A stretch of DNA of 26,570 bases, from IMG/VR virus record IMGVR_UViG_3300017783_000169, positions 1 through 26,570 of that record, one strand, 5' to 3'. Shown here piece by piece: positions 1 to 11,700 of this stretch (positions are counted from its first letter, which is position 1; the number at the start of each line of letters is the position of its first letter). The position numbers and the translations under genes are program-made. The stretch is from a virus. The notes beneath the pieces are model-generated. The model saw only the letters and a list, made by a program, of their open reading frames with translations. It had not been told where the DNA came from and did no database searches.

Positions 1-725
1 AACGCATCTACATCGCCAAAATTATTACTAGAAACTCTTGGATTTGTTAATAATACCTCAGCAATCGCACCACTAGTTTGACCAGTAAATTTTAATTTTG
101 AACCTAAAGTAGGTGGATTTAATAAAGTTCCATCTTCGACTGTAATATTATCAATAGCAATATTAGTAGATGCAGAACTATAACTAGCAGTCATAGTAAC
201 ATCATACTTACTAGTTGCAACTAAATCTGCCTCAAGTTTTCTGCCACCAGCAGAATCTTGTGATTCGATAGTAACTTTTTCCCCAACAACGAAGGAAGTG
301 TTATTTACAGTTCTTGTAATATTACGGAATAATTTTGGATAAATTACTCCATTTTGATCTTCACCATCAATAAAGAAATAAAGTTCCGAATCTGGTTTGA
401 GTCTAGAAGCAAAACAATCAATAACCAAAGATCTAGCAAATTTAATAGATTCTAAAGAATTAATTCTATCACCAACTTCGATGTTCTGAATTACAGAACT
501 AAACTCATTGTTTACACCACTTCTTGTATCAGTGAGGGTTCTTCCCCCACCACCTCTACTAACGCCAACTGTATTCCATGCACCCCATTGATTTCCATCA
601 GCACCACTTTGATCGTATAGGAATTTGATAGGTCCAGTTAAGTCAATCTCTGGTACATTTTCTAATAGAGTTCTTTGAGTATCATACCAAACATCTCTAG
701 CTGGAGAAATTTTAAAATCACCAAC
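1..725 (-). CDS. Continuation of the DUF4815 baseplate frame beyond an in-frame TGA (partial)
   Basis: This is the same reading frame as the 726-4085 gene. After the TGA at 726-728 it stays open for about 241 codons to the window edge, with no further stop. The translation looks like normal structural protein: it begins VGDFKISPARDVWYDTQRTL and later holds a glycine run, a stretch with FARSLVIDCFASRLKPDSEL and a beta-rich GQTSGAIAEV segment. Base composition matches the upstream gene. There is no credible start codon with a ribosome site just after the TGA, so independent translation is unlikely. I infer that it is the 3' part of one longer gene whose end lies outside the window. The break may be a nonsense mutation, a read-through site or a base error. 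Confidence 0.7.
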
Positions 726-3700
726 TCAGGAAATTGTATTGAATGGGTTGAGGTTTACAACTCTACTTGCATATGGATTTTCACTGTAAATGGTTTCGGT
801 ATATGGAAGTGTAAGGACAGATCCAGTCTTTCTTAGACCACCAATAGTTTGAACGCCACTAGAATCTAAACTAACATTAGATTCCAATCCAATATTATTT
901 GTATATGGATATGGACGAATTAGTCCTTTATCAGTATCGATAGAAATTTTATAATCAACATTAGATGTTGCAGCAAAATTGGTAGATCTAAAGTTATCTA
1001 CAATAAAACCATTCTTAAATCTATTATTTCCGTTAGAATCTAAGATATCAAGATTATTAGTATCAGTTTCCAGGAGACTTAAAGTTGTATAGTATTCAAT
1101 ACTATCAACTCTAGTTTCAAGATCACCAATATCTTTCATGGTAAATCTCTTTGTCTTCTCCGTCGTAATATTAACAGTCCTAACGTCTCTTAAAAATGCA
1201 GGAACATCCAAAGTTGCTAAAAGGAGAGCATTGGATATAGTGATTGGACTAGTTGGATTTACTGCTGGTGAACCAACAGAAATTTTAAAATCACCTTTTC
1301 TATCTAAGAATAATCTATCAACTCTACCCAGATAATAATTGTAATCATAAGAAATTACTTCTGCTGGGAATGGAAATGGTGCGCTAGATTTAACGTTACC
1401 ATACAAATCAAATGAAGATGTTAAACCAGAAGCAATATATGGTGATACTACTTGACCAGTACCAGAAGAGGTTGATTCTGTATAGGTTTGTCTGAAGTCA
1501 AAAATATTTGTATAAGAAACTCCTTCATAAGTAGATGGAATATTATTATAGTCAATCTTAGTTGTGTCAAAAGAATTTGCAGCAAAGAAATCATTATTTG
1601 TTTTCTCGTGATCAAAGTGATCAAATACTACATTAATTTTATTTTGAGCGACAGGTCTATTATTTAATCTCTGTAATTTTGAAATTCTATAAGCATCGGA
1701 AACATCATTTTTAATAAGAGCGTAATTTTCGGTAACATCTTTATATTGACCATGTACTACTTCCGTTAAAAATCTTCCAACCAAACTAGGATTAGATGTC
1801 ACAACAACTTGTGTAGTTAGATTTGATCCTTCTACAAATTTAATCGAAGAAATATAAATGACGTGTAAAGTTGTACCATTGATACTAACAACTCTAGCAA
1901 TTACATCATTTAACTTTAAAATATCACCAACTACAATACCATTAACATCATTGATGACAATTCTGTCAAACATGTTGTTATCAGAAACACCAGTAACTAA
2001 TGCTTCATGAACTCTATGTACTTTATAGATATCTGGAAATTTTAGATTGATTTCTTGATCATCATATCTATTGCCATATGTCGTGTAAGTACTATCTTTT
2101 TTATTTGGTACTGATAAAAAAGTGAATTTTTTAGAATTCTTTTCGCGTGATGTTGTGTTATTTACTCTAAGCTTGTAGTAAACATCAACAGAACCAGAAA
2201 CAGATGGAGTAATGTTCGAGAGTGATAAAGTGTTTCCGCTGATTGATGCAGTTGCTGTATGCAGTCCACTAGAAGAAAGAATAGTAAATCCAGTACTTAA
2301 TACTGTATAGTTACTTGGGGCACTAATGGAGACTTCATTTCCCGAAACAGTTTTAGTAACCTTATCAAGTTTTACATATGAAAAATCTGAAACTGTTTTA
2401 ACTGGTAAGTTAGAAGCAGAAACATAAAAGTTTTTATTTTGTGACTCTAGTTTGACAGCACTAGAAAATGTTGCTTGGAAAGTACCACTATTGATAATAG
2501 AACTAATATTAGATACATCATAATCTGTAACTGTAACAGCAGTTACACTTCCAGAATCTCTACTATTGGTAATAACATCATTCTGTGCAAACTTACCGCT
2601 TACTTGTCTTACAGTAATTGTTAATGTACTGCCAGAAACTGTTGCACTATTAACTACACCTCTAGAACCTCTAGTACTGAATACAAAGTCACCTTCAATT
2701 AAGTTTGTTGATGATGCAGCAGCAGTAATTGTTGAAAAAGTAGTTAGTTCGGTGAGATATAGTCTAGAACCAGAGATACCAACTGCTTTTGCAAGACCAA
2801 TACTCAAATTGGATGAATTTCTAAGAACAAGTTCTTCATTGAGAACTACAGATCCAGCAACACCAGTAAAAGTTAAGTAATTACCAAAGTCAATATTTGT
2901 TGCTTTGTTGTTTACATCAAAAGATGATCTTGGTTTTTCTACAGTTACATATTTTCTACTAATGTTGTTAATTTCATAACCTCTAACATAGGCTTTACCA
3001 GGAGAAATTTCTAATGTATAAAAATTTCTACCATCAATAGAATTTGCATTATCTGTTGCAATTGGAGTTCTATTTAAAATAGTTCTGCCATCTTCTGTAA
3101 CACTATTTACAGGATAAACTCCATTATTATCAGAAGTGTCTAGAGTTTCACGTACTTTAAAAGAAAACTCATTGATTGTATAATCGCCAGACTCATCATA
3201 AGTTCTCCTGGCAAGATTTTTCTCTAATTCGTTATATACACTCGTCTCTACAAGTTCCTCAAGTTCTCCATTAGTCAATCTCAATAATTCAATAAAGTCT
3301 GAATTATCTGAAAAGGTAATAATATCTTTTGAAAGTGTTGCTGTAATTTTTAATCTATCAGCACCAGGAGCAGCAAAATTGGTCGAACCATTTGCATTAT
3401 CAAATAAAGAGATATCCTCATCAGAACTTACAGTTTGTTCACTAATTGTAAGTCCAACTTTATATGTTGGTTTGTTGGAATATTGATCTAAAATTACAAA
3501 AGAATCAGATACTTGTACAAAGTATCCTCTGATATAATAAACACCTGCAGTTAAATATGCAATACTACCAATATATGTTGTTGAATTTAATAAAGAGGTA
3601 ACTGCAATCGGAGTTGTGGTATTTTTCTCTACTAAATTTTCATTATTCTTAAATCTAGTTAATTGGACACCAGATTCTGTATTACCACTTTTGGTATACT

Positions 3701-4085
3701 TGACATACAAAGTAATCGAGTTTTTCTCGGATTCGGCAACACTAAGGGTATTTACTACAATACCTTCTACACCAGATTCTGATCCTACTAGAGTTTTTCC
3801 AACTAAAGTTGTTCTATAAGATTCTACTTCTATACCATTAACAAGATTTTGAACCAAAACTGCCGAATAATCCAAGTCAAATCCAATCTGACCAGGAATA
3901 ACAACCGAACCATCTTTGAAAGTATGATTACCAAATTGCTCAATCTGATTTTGCAGCTGCGTTTGCAGCTGTGTTAGTTCTCTAGTCTGGACTGGTAATC
4001 CAGGTTTAAAAAGAATCTTCTGGTAATTTTTTGACTTATCAAAATCGTCAAAATATGGCGCCAGTTTAAGGTTGGTCTTTTGCAT
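726..4085 (-). CDS. DUF4815-type virion/baseplate structural protein, interrupted by TGA
   Basis: Up to the TGA this encodes 1,119 aa. The N-terminus (residues 1-60, with KLAPYFDDFDKSKNYQKILF, then LPVQTRELTQLQTQLQNQIE and FGNHTFKDGSVVIPG) matches what I know of the DUF4815 family in T4-like marine phages. It sits where T4 has the gp9/gp10 wedge-periphery genes, directly after gp8, so I infer a role at the outer baseplate or fibre attachment. The middle is beta-rich with many short Ser/Thr/Gly repeats. The conserved NPF motif near residue 1,112 is cut off by TGA two codons after the NT that follows it. The ATG at 4085 follows an AAAGGA ribosome site and a CATAAATA late promoter box in the 39-bp gap after gp8. 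Family call is fairly sure; exact function is inferred. Confidence 0.8.
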   Translation of the reverse strand: MQKTNLKLAPYFDDFDKSKNYQKILFKPGLPVQTRELTQLQTQLQNQIEQFGNHTFKDGSVVIPGQIGFDLDYSAVLVQNLVNGIEVESYRTTLVGKTLVGSESGVEGIVVNTLSVAESEKNSITLYVKYTKSGNTESGVQLTRFKNNENLVEKNTTTPIAVTSLLNSTTYIGSIAYLTAGVYYIRGYFVQVSDSFVILDQYSNKPTYKVGLTISEQTVSSDEDISLFDNANGSTNFAAPGADRLKITATLSKDIITFSDNSDFIELLRLTNGELEELVETSVYNELEKNLARRTYDESGDYTINEFSFKVRETLDTSDNNGVYPVNSVTEDGRTILNRTPIATDNANSIDGRNFYTLEISPGKAYVRGYEINNISRKYVTVEKPRSSFDVNNKATNIDFGNYLTFTGVAGSVVLNEELVLRNSSNLSIGLAKAVGISGSRLYLTELTTFSTITAAASSTNLIEGDFVFSTRGSRGVVNSATVSGSTLTITVRQVSGKFAQNDVITNSRDSGSVTAVTVTDYDVSNISSIINSGTFQATFSSAVKLESQNKNFYVSASNLPVKTVSDFSYVKLDKVTKTVSGNEVSISAPSNYTVLSTGFTILSSSGLHTATASISGNTLSLSNITPSVSGSVDVYYKLRVNNTTSREKNSKKFTFLSVPNKKDSTYTTYGNRYDDQEINLKFPDIYKVHRVHEALVTGVSDNNMFDRIVINDVNGIVVGDILKLNDVIARVVSINGTTLHVIYISSIKFVEGSNLTTQVVVTSNPSLVGRFLTEVVHGQYKDVTENYALIKNDVSDAYRISKLQRLNNRPVAQNKINVVFDHFDHEKTNNDFFAANSFDTTKIDYNNIPSTYEGVSYTNIFDFRQTYTESTSSGTGQVVSPYIASGLTSSFDLYGNVKSSAPFPFPAEVISYDYNYYLGRVDRLFLDRKGDFKISVGSPAVNPTSPITISNALLLATLDVPAFLRDVRTVNITTEKTKRFTMKDIGDLETRVDSIEYYTTLSLLETDTNNLDILDSNGNNRFKNGFIVDNFRSTNFAATSNVDYKISIDTDKGLIRPYPYTNNIGLESNVSLDSSGVQTIGGLRKTGSVLTLPYTETIYSENPYASRVVNLNPFNTIS

Positions 4086-4109
4086 TGCCGAATAAAAGTC
4101 CTTTCTTTT

Positions 4110-4117
4110 TATTTATG
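4110..4117 (-). promoter_or_regulatory. T4-type late promoter box CATAAATA
   Basis: On the minus strand this reads CATAAATA, one base from the T4 late consensus TATAAATA. It lies 25 bases upstream of the ATG of the DUF4815 gene in a 39-bp intergenic gap, followed by an AAAGGA ribosome site. Confidence 0.6.
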
Positions 4118-4124
4118 GGTATAA

Positions 4125-5690
4125 TTAGAACTCAATAACGAGTTTAATGTCTTCGATTTGGTCATCAGATCTAATAATAGTTTTTCTGTTCTCAATATAC
4201 AGAATTTCACCACTAAATTTTAAAACTTCAGATGGTGCATAACCAGTAGTAAATGAAGTACCTGCAACGGTAACAGTTCCCGAAGAAGCTGTATCTGGTG
4301 TTACAGAAGTTCCAGAAGCACCGCCAGTAATTGAATTTGCACCAGAGAAATTAACCAGAGTATACTGTTCATTACCAGATTGACCAGATGATAGATACTC
4401 ATTCTGGTAATACCTGAGAATCTTATTAACAGAATCCCAATGAATTACTCTTCCCTTTGCATTTGTAGTTGCTTGAGTAATTTCTTCACCAATTGAAAAG
4501 TTAACTGCAGTTGATACTGGAAATTTAATTGCTTTACAAACAGATGCAGTATTGTCTAATAAATCACTATTTCCAGGAGTTTGTGGATCGGAGATCAAAC
4601 CAAATCTTCTGAACTGCATATCAACAGGAACATCTCCAGAACCATCAAGGAATTCAACAGCTTTATTGATCATGACTCTGTATGCACCAAGTTCTTTGAC
4701 CGTATTAGAACCATGTCCATTTGGAGGAGAAATAATTGCTTCAATAGAAGGAGATCCTTGATTCAAATTTACTGGGGTAGTACTTCTAGCTTGTGCTGCA
4801 CTAAGAGTAGTGTAAGACTCTGAAAGGTTTACAGTACCAAATGTATAGTTAGAACCAACAACTGACAGTTGTACACTGCTGGGGTCAATCTGACCACTTG
4901 TGGGAGCTGTAGAAGATACTGTGAATGTTAAAACAGCACCAGTGCCATCACCAAGAACAGGTGAAAAGTATGTACCAGGGGTAATACCTGTACCAACATT
5001 ATTAACAATTGCTTGTTCCACCGTACCATTTACTGCAGCAGCAATAACAGTTGCGTCAGATTTAATGGGCATAAAATCACTAGAAACAAACTTAACAAAG
5101 TCATTAATTCCCAATGTATACATATACTTCCACTTATAAGTGTCAGCAGTTGTAAAAATTGAAGTTGATTGACCAGTAGGTTCTACGGTAGAAATAACTC
5201 CATTAGCATTTGTTGGTGTTTCGCCGTTATAGATGCACTTGTAAACATCATAGTTACTATTCATTACATAAAACTGAGAATCATACAGTTTGTTCGCACC
5301 AGTAGCAGACTGATTCGTTGTCGAATAGTTATGCTTATACATGTCATAACGAGTATTGACATTCCAAGTTCTCTTTCTGATTACCTGAGTAACATCACCG
5401 CGAGTGATGCGTTTCATTGCAATCATATCATCGTAAATCTCACTCAACTCATCAAAAGAATCGGTTGGTGCGGGAATGTTGTCGATATCATTGAAACTTT
5501 GTCCAGAATATCTTTCCGAATCCCAAGTTTGAGATCTACCAATAAAAATATAAATTTTACTTCTGTCTCTTAGGGCTTCAGTACTTGAATCAGCAAGAGC
5601 ATTACCAGCAGTATCTAGAGGTTCCTCTAGAGACTCCATAAACTGCTCAGCAGCAAACACCCTAAAATTGTCAGAAACTAGTGATGGCAT
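4125..5690 (-). CDS. 8: Baseplate wedge protein gp8-like
   Basis: 521 aa, clearly longer than T4 gp8 (334 aa). The N-terminal 210 residues carry the features typical of cyanophage gp8: a helical start, then SKIYIFIGRSQTWDSE (residues 44-59), a RITRGDV stretch, NVNTRYDMYKHNY, and YVMNSNYDVYKCIYNG followed by KWKYMYTLG. Residues about 220-330 hold a glycine-rich insert resembling the GGxGY repeats of the neighbouring gp7-like protein, and the C-terminus forms a further beta-rich domain ending IKLVIEF. In T4, gp8 is a dimer in each wedge that contacts gp7 and gp10. Gene order (after gp6 and gp7-like, before DUF4815) is the T4 order. It has its own late promoter box at 5722-5729 and a modest GGGAAG site before ATG. 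Confidence 0.85.
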   Translation of the reverse strand: MPSLVSDNFRVFAAEQFMESLEEPLDTAGNALADSSTEALRDRSKIYIFIGRSQTWDSERYSGQSFNDIDNIPAPTDSFDELSEIYDDMIAMKRITRGDVTQVIRKRTWNVNTRYDMYKHNYSTTNQSATGANKLYDSQFYVMNSNYDVYKCIYNGETPTNANGVISTVEPTGQSTSIFTTADTYKWKYMYTLGINDFVKFVSSDFMPIKSDATVIAAAVNGTVEQAIVNNVGTGITPGTYFSPVLGDGTGAVLTFTVSSTAPTSGQIDPSSVQLSVVGSNYTFGTVNLSESYTTLSAAQARSTTPVNLNQGSPSIEAIISPPNGHGSNTVKELGAYRVMINKAVEFLDGSGDVPVDMQFRRFGLISDPQTPGNSDLLDNTASVCKAIKFPVSTAVNFSIGEEITQATTNAKGRVIHWDSVNKILRYYQNEYLSSGQSGNEQYTLVNFSGANSITGGASGTSVTPDTASSGTVTVAGTSFTTGYAPSEVLKFSGEILYIENRKTIIRSDDQIEDIKLVIEF

Positions 5691-5721
5691 TATACTTCCC
5701 GATAGTCTTGTTGTTTATTGT

Positions 5722-5729
5722 TATTTATA
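5722..5729 (-). promoter_or_regulatory. T4-type late promoter box TATAAATA
   Basis: The minus strand reads TATAAATA, an exact match to the T4 late promoter core. It is 32 bases upstream of the gp8 ATG, between the gp7-like stop and gp8. This suggests transcription by a gp55-like late sigma factor. Confidence 0.75.
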
Positions 5730-5736
5730 CTGTTGA

Positions 5737-8700
5737 TCAACCAGCAAAGATGACCTTGGTATCCGTAGTGGCAGTAGCAGCAGTTGTACCAATCATTCCT
5801 CTAGTCACACCTTTTAGGTTTGTAGAGTCGTGATTGGTATATTCAATTACTTCGTTATTAATGAATGATCTGTAGGAATCATATCCTACCCCTGGATTGA
5901 TAACACTAATACTAGTAATCGTACCAGATACATTCAAAACTCCTTCCAATATAGCACCAGAACCTCCACCATTGTTCACGTTAAGAACAAAGTCGAGATC
6001 ATCATATCCCGATCCACCATTTTCGATATCAACTGATACAATCTCACCACCAACTACAAATGGTTGTAAGATTGCACTAGAACCAGTAGATGAAGTAACT
6101 GTTACAGTAATATCACTTTCTGGCGCCATTGCAGTACCAGCAACAGGAATTGTAGTTGAAGTGGTTGTAATATCAGATGTTAATTTAGTTCCGAAGTGAA
6201 CATCACTAGAACTTAGAACAGTGTCTCTTACAACATATGCTTCATATGTAGGAACTAATGTTGTATTTTCGAGATTATGTCCTTTGTAATCAATGACTAC
6301 TGTGTTTTTAATTTCACCGCCCTTGATTGGGTCGATGAAAGAATTTGCAGACGCACTATTACCAATTCCATATGTACGGAACTTCATCTTTCTTGGATAT
6401 CCAGTACCACCAGCAGTGACATTGACACTAGTAAGGTTACCACCAGAAACTGTAGATGTTGCAGTTAATCCAGATGGAGATGTAATACCTGTAGGTGTAT
6501 TGAGTTCCATTACAGTTGGAGAATGAACAGCTGTAACTTGTCTTCTATCAGACTCACCAGGAATGAAGATAGAATTACCGACTTCTACCTGTTGACTGTA
6601 TGATTCAACTGCGATATCAGATGCTTTACTCATATAATCGTAAAGTTTAATACTGTCAGATGATGTTGGTGCAGTCGTAAATCTTACTACATTATCATGT
6701 ACATAATAATCGCGAAGAGGATCCAAAACACGACCATTCTTAATGGCGACGATTTGATTCTCAAACTCTCTTGGTCTACCAATCAAAGCATTTGGATAAT
6801 ATGCACTAGAAGAATCTGTAAGGTTGTAACTAGTTACACCACTACCAGTAATAGTATCCAATTGTTTTACTAGACCATGAGTCTTAATAAAGATATTGTC
6901 AGTAGGTGCAGGAGCACTAGTAAAGATAATTCTAGAGTCAATTGTACCTGTTACATTATAGTCTACAACTGGTGTTAACACTAATGCGTTCTTAATTACG
7001 AATAGATTTCTTGGATCTACTACAGCGTCATTATCAAAAGAACCATTTGGCACAAAGTTCTCTTCATCTAGGAACAGATTGAATTCAGTTCTAGAATTGT
7101 TATATGGTGTATGAATGTAATCAAGAACTTTACCTGTAGTTGTCAAGATAGCGAATGGGGTGCCAGTTGTGGTTGTAGTATCAAAGTTCATTTGAGTTGT
7201 AGAAGTAAATTCTGCACCTCTCGCAAGACCATACTTTGCATGATCATTTTGAACGAAGATAATAGATTCTTGTTCATCAGCACTAAGTGCTCTGCTGGTA
7301 TTGTAGACCTGCGAAGTAACTTGAGTTAATGTAATAAGTTCATTATCGTGCATACCAACCATCCAGATATCATCTCCATCAACAGGAGCTACTGTAAATG
7401 TAATACATCCACGAAGACTAATAGCTCCTTGATTTAAGAGAGTATAGTCAACTCCTGGATGGAGAATAACATTGTTCTTAGAGATAACGATATCTTCAAA
7501 AGCAGTGTAATTAGTGTATTTGATTCCATCTAACAGAAGTCTGAACTTAGTTCTAGATCCATCATAAACTTGATTGATCTCATCAACGGATCTTTGTCTA
7601 CCATTAGATGAACCAAACTCAACAATATCAATTGCAGCAAGATATCCAACTCCCATAGGAATTGACATGGAGGAATATTTTTCACCATTTCCAATACCAG
7701 TAGAAGATGCTGTTCCAGAACCACTGTGATCATAAGCAACTCCTGGTTCCTGAATAACCCCATCAAAAGCAACAAATGTATTTGATGGATCATCGTACAT
7801 AACCAGAGTATTTAAATTCAAGTTAGTAATGCGATAATGGTTAGTGCCAATTGTGAGAGTACTACTTCTTTGTACAATATTAACTACATCAGTACCACTG
7901 ATTGTAGTTGACCCACTTCTCTGAGTTACCGTAAATATATTATTTACAGTTGGCACAAGAACTTCATTGTGATTGTCTCTTTGAAGAACAACCAGATTGG
8001 CATTCAAAATATCACCATAAACATTTTGTGGTCTAAGTTCTCCAAGTTTTGCATGGAACTCAACTTGATCGGTTGCAAGTGTTGGTAAATTAGTACCAGT
8101 AAATGTTAGTGTTTTTGCAGCAGTGTCCAATGTATAGGAATTTTGATCTTGATAAACACCATCAACATAAACAAATGGAACTTTTGTTGATGCATTGGGA
8201 ATATTGCCAGTATAAGAAAGAACAGTAGAACTTGTCTGTGACAATCCATCTGTCAGATCATGGAAATAATTTCCATCATTCACATGGAACATGATGAATA
8301 CATCTTCAGTCGATCTTGGTGGATCAACAAACTGAATTCTATATGATCCGCTAAAATTATTGATATTATGTGGATCTACAGGAGTGATCAAAGTATAATC
8401 TGTAGTTGGATATTGATAAACACCATTCCTAACAACAACTAAACTTTCAACTCTTGGATCTTCATTAACCAAATCATCACATTCATAATCATAACTATGA
8501 AGTAGAGTGAAAGTAGTTCTAACGCCATCAAAATATTCGTTTCTATCAAGAACCCAATTTCTGTGGTTGTTTGGAACTAACTGTCTATTGAAAGACATCA
8601 GTTTAACAACATCAGAACTCACAGGAACATCTGTATAAGTTACCTTGTTTGCAGACGCAACTTGTAATTGTACGTTGGGTCTGGAATCGACAGCATTAAG

Positions 8701-11700
8701 ATGAACATCTGGACGAAGAAGAACATTATTCTTGACTGTAAAGAGATCCGTATTGTTAGAAACTGTTTCAGGAACACCATTGTCAGATAGATTAAATCTT
8801 GTCCTAGCACCATTGAATACATTAAACTGATCTAACTCAGCGCCACGTTTTGTACTATCATTTGCAACATAAGATCCAACAAAGTCACTAATTGCACATG
8901 TAACTCCAGATACAGGAGGAGTGTTAAATGTGATTTGACTACCACTTACAGAATATTCATTTTCTGGAAAAATAATACCATTAACTGCAACCATTAAAGA
9001 GTTTTTACCATCAACAGGAACATAAGGATCTGTTGCATTGATGGTAAGATCAAATGTAGTTGTGGAACCATTAAACTGACTGGTGATGTCGTTAATAACC
9101 TCTACATGACTTGTCGAATACTCTGGATTGGAATACTTAAATCTAGAACCAAAACCATGTGCTGTAGTTCCATCGAGATATAAAGTGCCGTCAATAGTTT
9201 CCTTTTCTAATTCAAAGAAACCATTTGGTTTCTTAACATTATCTGATTGAATTTTAAGAGTTACATTCTTAGATTCGTTACAAATTAAATTTTTACCTTT
9301 AACCTGGTTTTTATATACACCAGCAACAGATAATTGTTCACATTCAACAGTTTCATCAATTTGCCAACCAAAAATTTCGGATGGATTGACTGATGTTGGA
9401 AATGTAATTGTAGAACCAGATACTGTAAAGTCAGTAATATGATGAGACTGATTAACACCCTCAAAGAAAATTAAAAGCTTACAATTATCAGAAGGAGTAA
9501 ACCCAAGATCAAAATCAGTACCAGCAGATCCAGTAAAAGTAATTGGACTAAGTTGTGGATGGTATAAAACAAAATTTGGTTTATCCTGAATGTCTACACC
9601 AAATTGTAATGTGCTATTATTAACTACAGTAAAGTTAGTATTTCTCTGAACAACGCCGTTTAGAGAAACAATGATCTTATCACCATCAGGAACAATATAT
9701 GGTGATGAATTAATACTTAAATTAATTTGTCGATTAGCATTAACTTGAGATGGTTCAATATTAGTATAGGGTGTCTGTAATCTATATTGAATAATTTCAT
9801 CTAATGGAAATACTGCGAAATTGGGAATAACATTAATACCTCTAACATCATAACTGACATCAGGAGTCTGTACAATACCATTAACAGATAATAATGTTTT
9901 ATCTAACGAAGATCTTGAAGAAGATGGTAATAGTCTTAGTATATTAATCTGAAATTCGTTAAGTTCAAATTCTTCTGTAAGTAAAGCAACTATAATATAA
10001 TTTGGACCCACTTCAATGACTCTTCCATACCGTTCGGATTGGGTGGTAAAAATTAAATCATTGATAACATATGGATTTGGATCTGATTCAATGTAAATAA
10101 TTTGTTTTTTACATTCTGGACTTTTTACATTTAAATCAAGAAGACTAAAAATAGTTGCTTTAAATGTAATAGCACTTCTTACAATATTTTGAGATCTACC
10201 AAGTAGTGATTTTCTACTATGAATTCTAGATTTACCAAACAATCTGAAACCAGACGGATGAGTATTTTCTAGAACCTCGGGTCTCCAATCTTTAGTATTT
10301 CTTTGGTTTGCTAGTGTATAAGACCAATCTTGATAATAGACATTATCTTCTAAACGTTGATAATCATCACTAATAAATCCTACTGTACCAATAAACTTAT
10401 CTTGAATATTACCATAAGCGTTTGCTTTGGTATATGCCCTTGCAGAATTTACATGTGTGATTATACCATAATCTCTACCATCAGAACTACGAAGTTGATC
10501 ATTGACTTTAAATTCACCAGAAGTTACCAACAGTTCAATAGTAGAAGATTTTACATCAACGTTTAAAATTTTTGCTGTTGTTCCCCCAGATACATTTACC
10601 GTATCTCCAATATTTAAATTTCTTCTACCAATAGAAACATCAAATGTTGCACCAGTTCCACCATTTTGACTAAACAATTCTAATGTTGGCACATCATCAA
10701 AACCACTACCGCCATCAACAACGGTGGCACTCATAACTTCACCAACACTAAAATCAAATTTAATATTAGTAGTATTTTGTAAGTTATTTACCTCATAGTA
10801 AGGATTTAAGAAATAGTTACTACCTCCATTTTTAACTTTAACACCAGTAATTTCAAAATTAGATTTCACCTTTACGGTGATGGGCAAATCCAAGTAGTTT
10901 CTGACATTTCTAGATCCATAAAATTGATCACCATAAGAAATATAATTAATATTTTTAATGGCGCCGATTGTAGTTGAGTTTGCAGTAAGAATTGCACCAG
11001 TACCAGAATCAGAAATTACACCAGATACCGCTGGCAGAGATCTATATCCTGCACCACCATCTGCGATATTGATAGTCTTAATTGGTCCAATAGCACCCTT
11101 AGATCTGATACTAAAATCTAATGTACTAATGTCTACACTAGAAATTGTTTCAGTAAGAGGAAGTGTAAATGTACTTGCAGTATTTTTCTTGACAATGTAT
11201 CTGGCAACTAATGGAGATTTAAGAACAGTTAACTGATAAATTGATGTTGCAGTATGTACAAAAATTCTAGATGGAATACTGGAAGGATCAATATCAAAAT
11301 AAGTACTTGTTAAAGTAATATCTTTTTGGTGATATGGATTAAAATTTAAACTATCAAAAGAAAGATTATATTTTCGCGAAGATCCAAATTGCAACCTATA
11401 TTTTTTATGCTTTTCTAATACTACAGAATATACTTGTTTAGATCCAATTGATTGAACAACAGTAGAAAGTAAATCTAAGTTGATTAAAGTATTTGTAGAT
11501 TCTTTAAACAGGTCAATAAGTACAACATCATTTTTTACAACATTATGAGGACCACTGAAAGTAAATGTAAGTTCTTTTTCATCATTATCTACTTGAGCAT
11601 TTGTAACAGGTGGAGATTCAACAGAACTTACATATGCAATAACACCAGCGCCGCCAGTATCTGAATTGTCAAATGTTATGTAATCTCCAGTTTTATAATT

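Noticed and set aside
2566-2880. Plus-strand open frames of 60-134 codons across the structural genes
   Set aside because: They lie antisense to long, recognisable minus-strand genes, show no ribosome sites or family features, and have the odd composition expected of shadow frames.
1-4085. General reassignment of TGA to tryptophan in this phage
   Set aside because: Trp is encoded by TGG throughout, TGA does not occur inside any other gene, and gp6, gp7-like, the PAAR-like gene and two small genes end in TGA.
6700-9900. Recent tandem DNA duplication or CRISPR-like array
   Set aside because: The repeats are visible only at the protein level; DNA copies are diverged, of unequal spacing and lie within one open reading frame.
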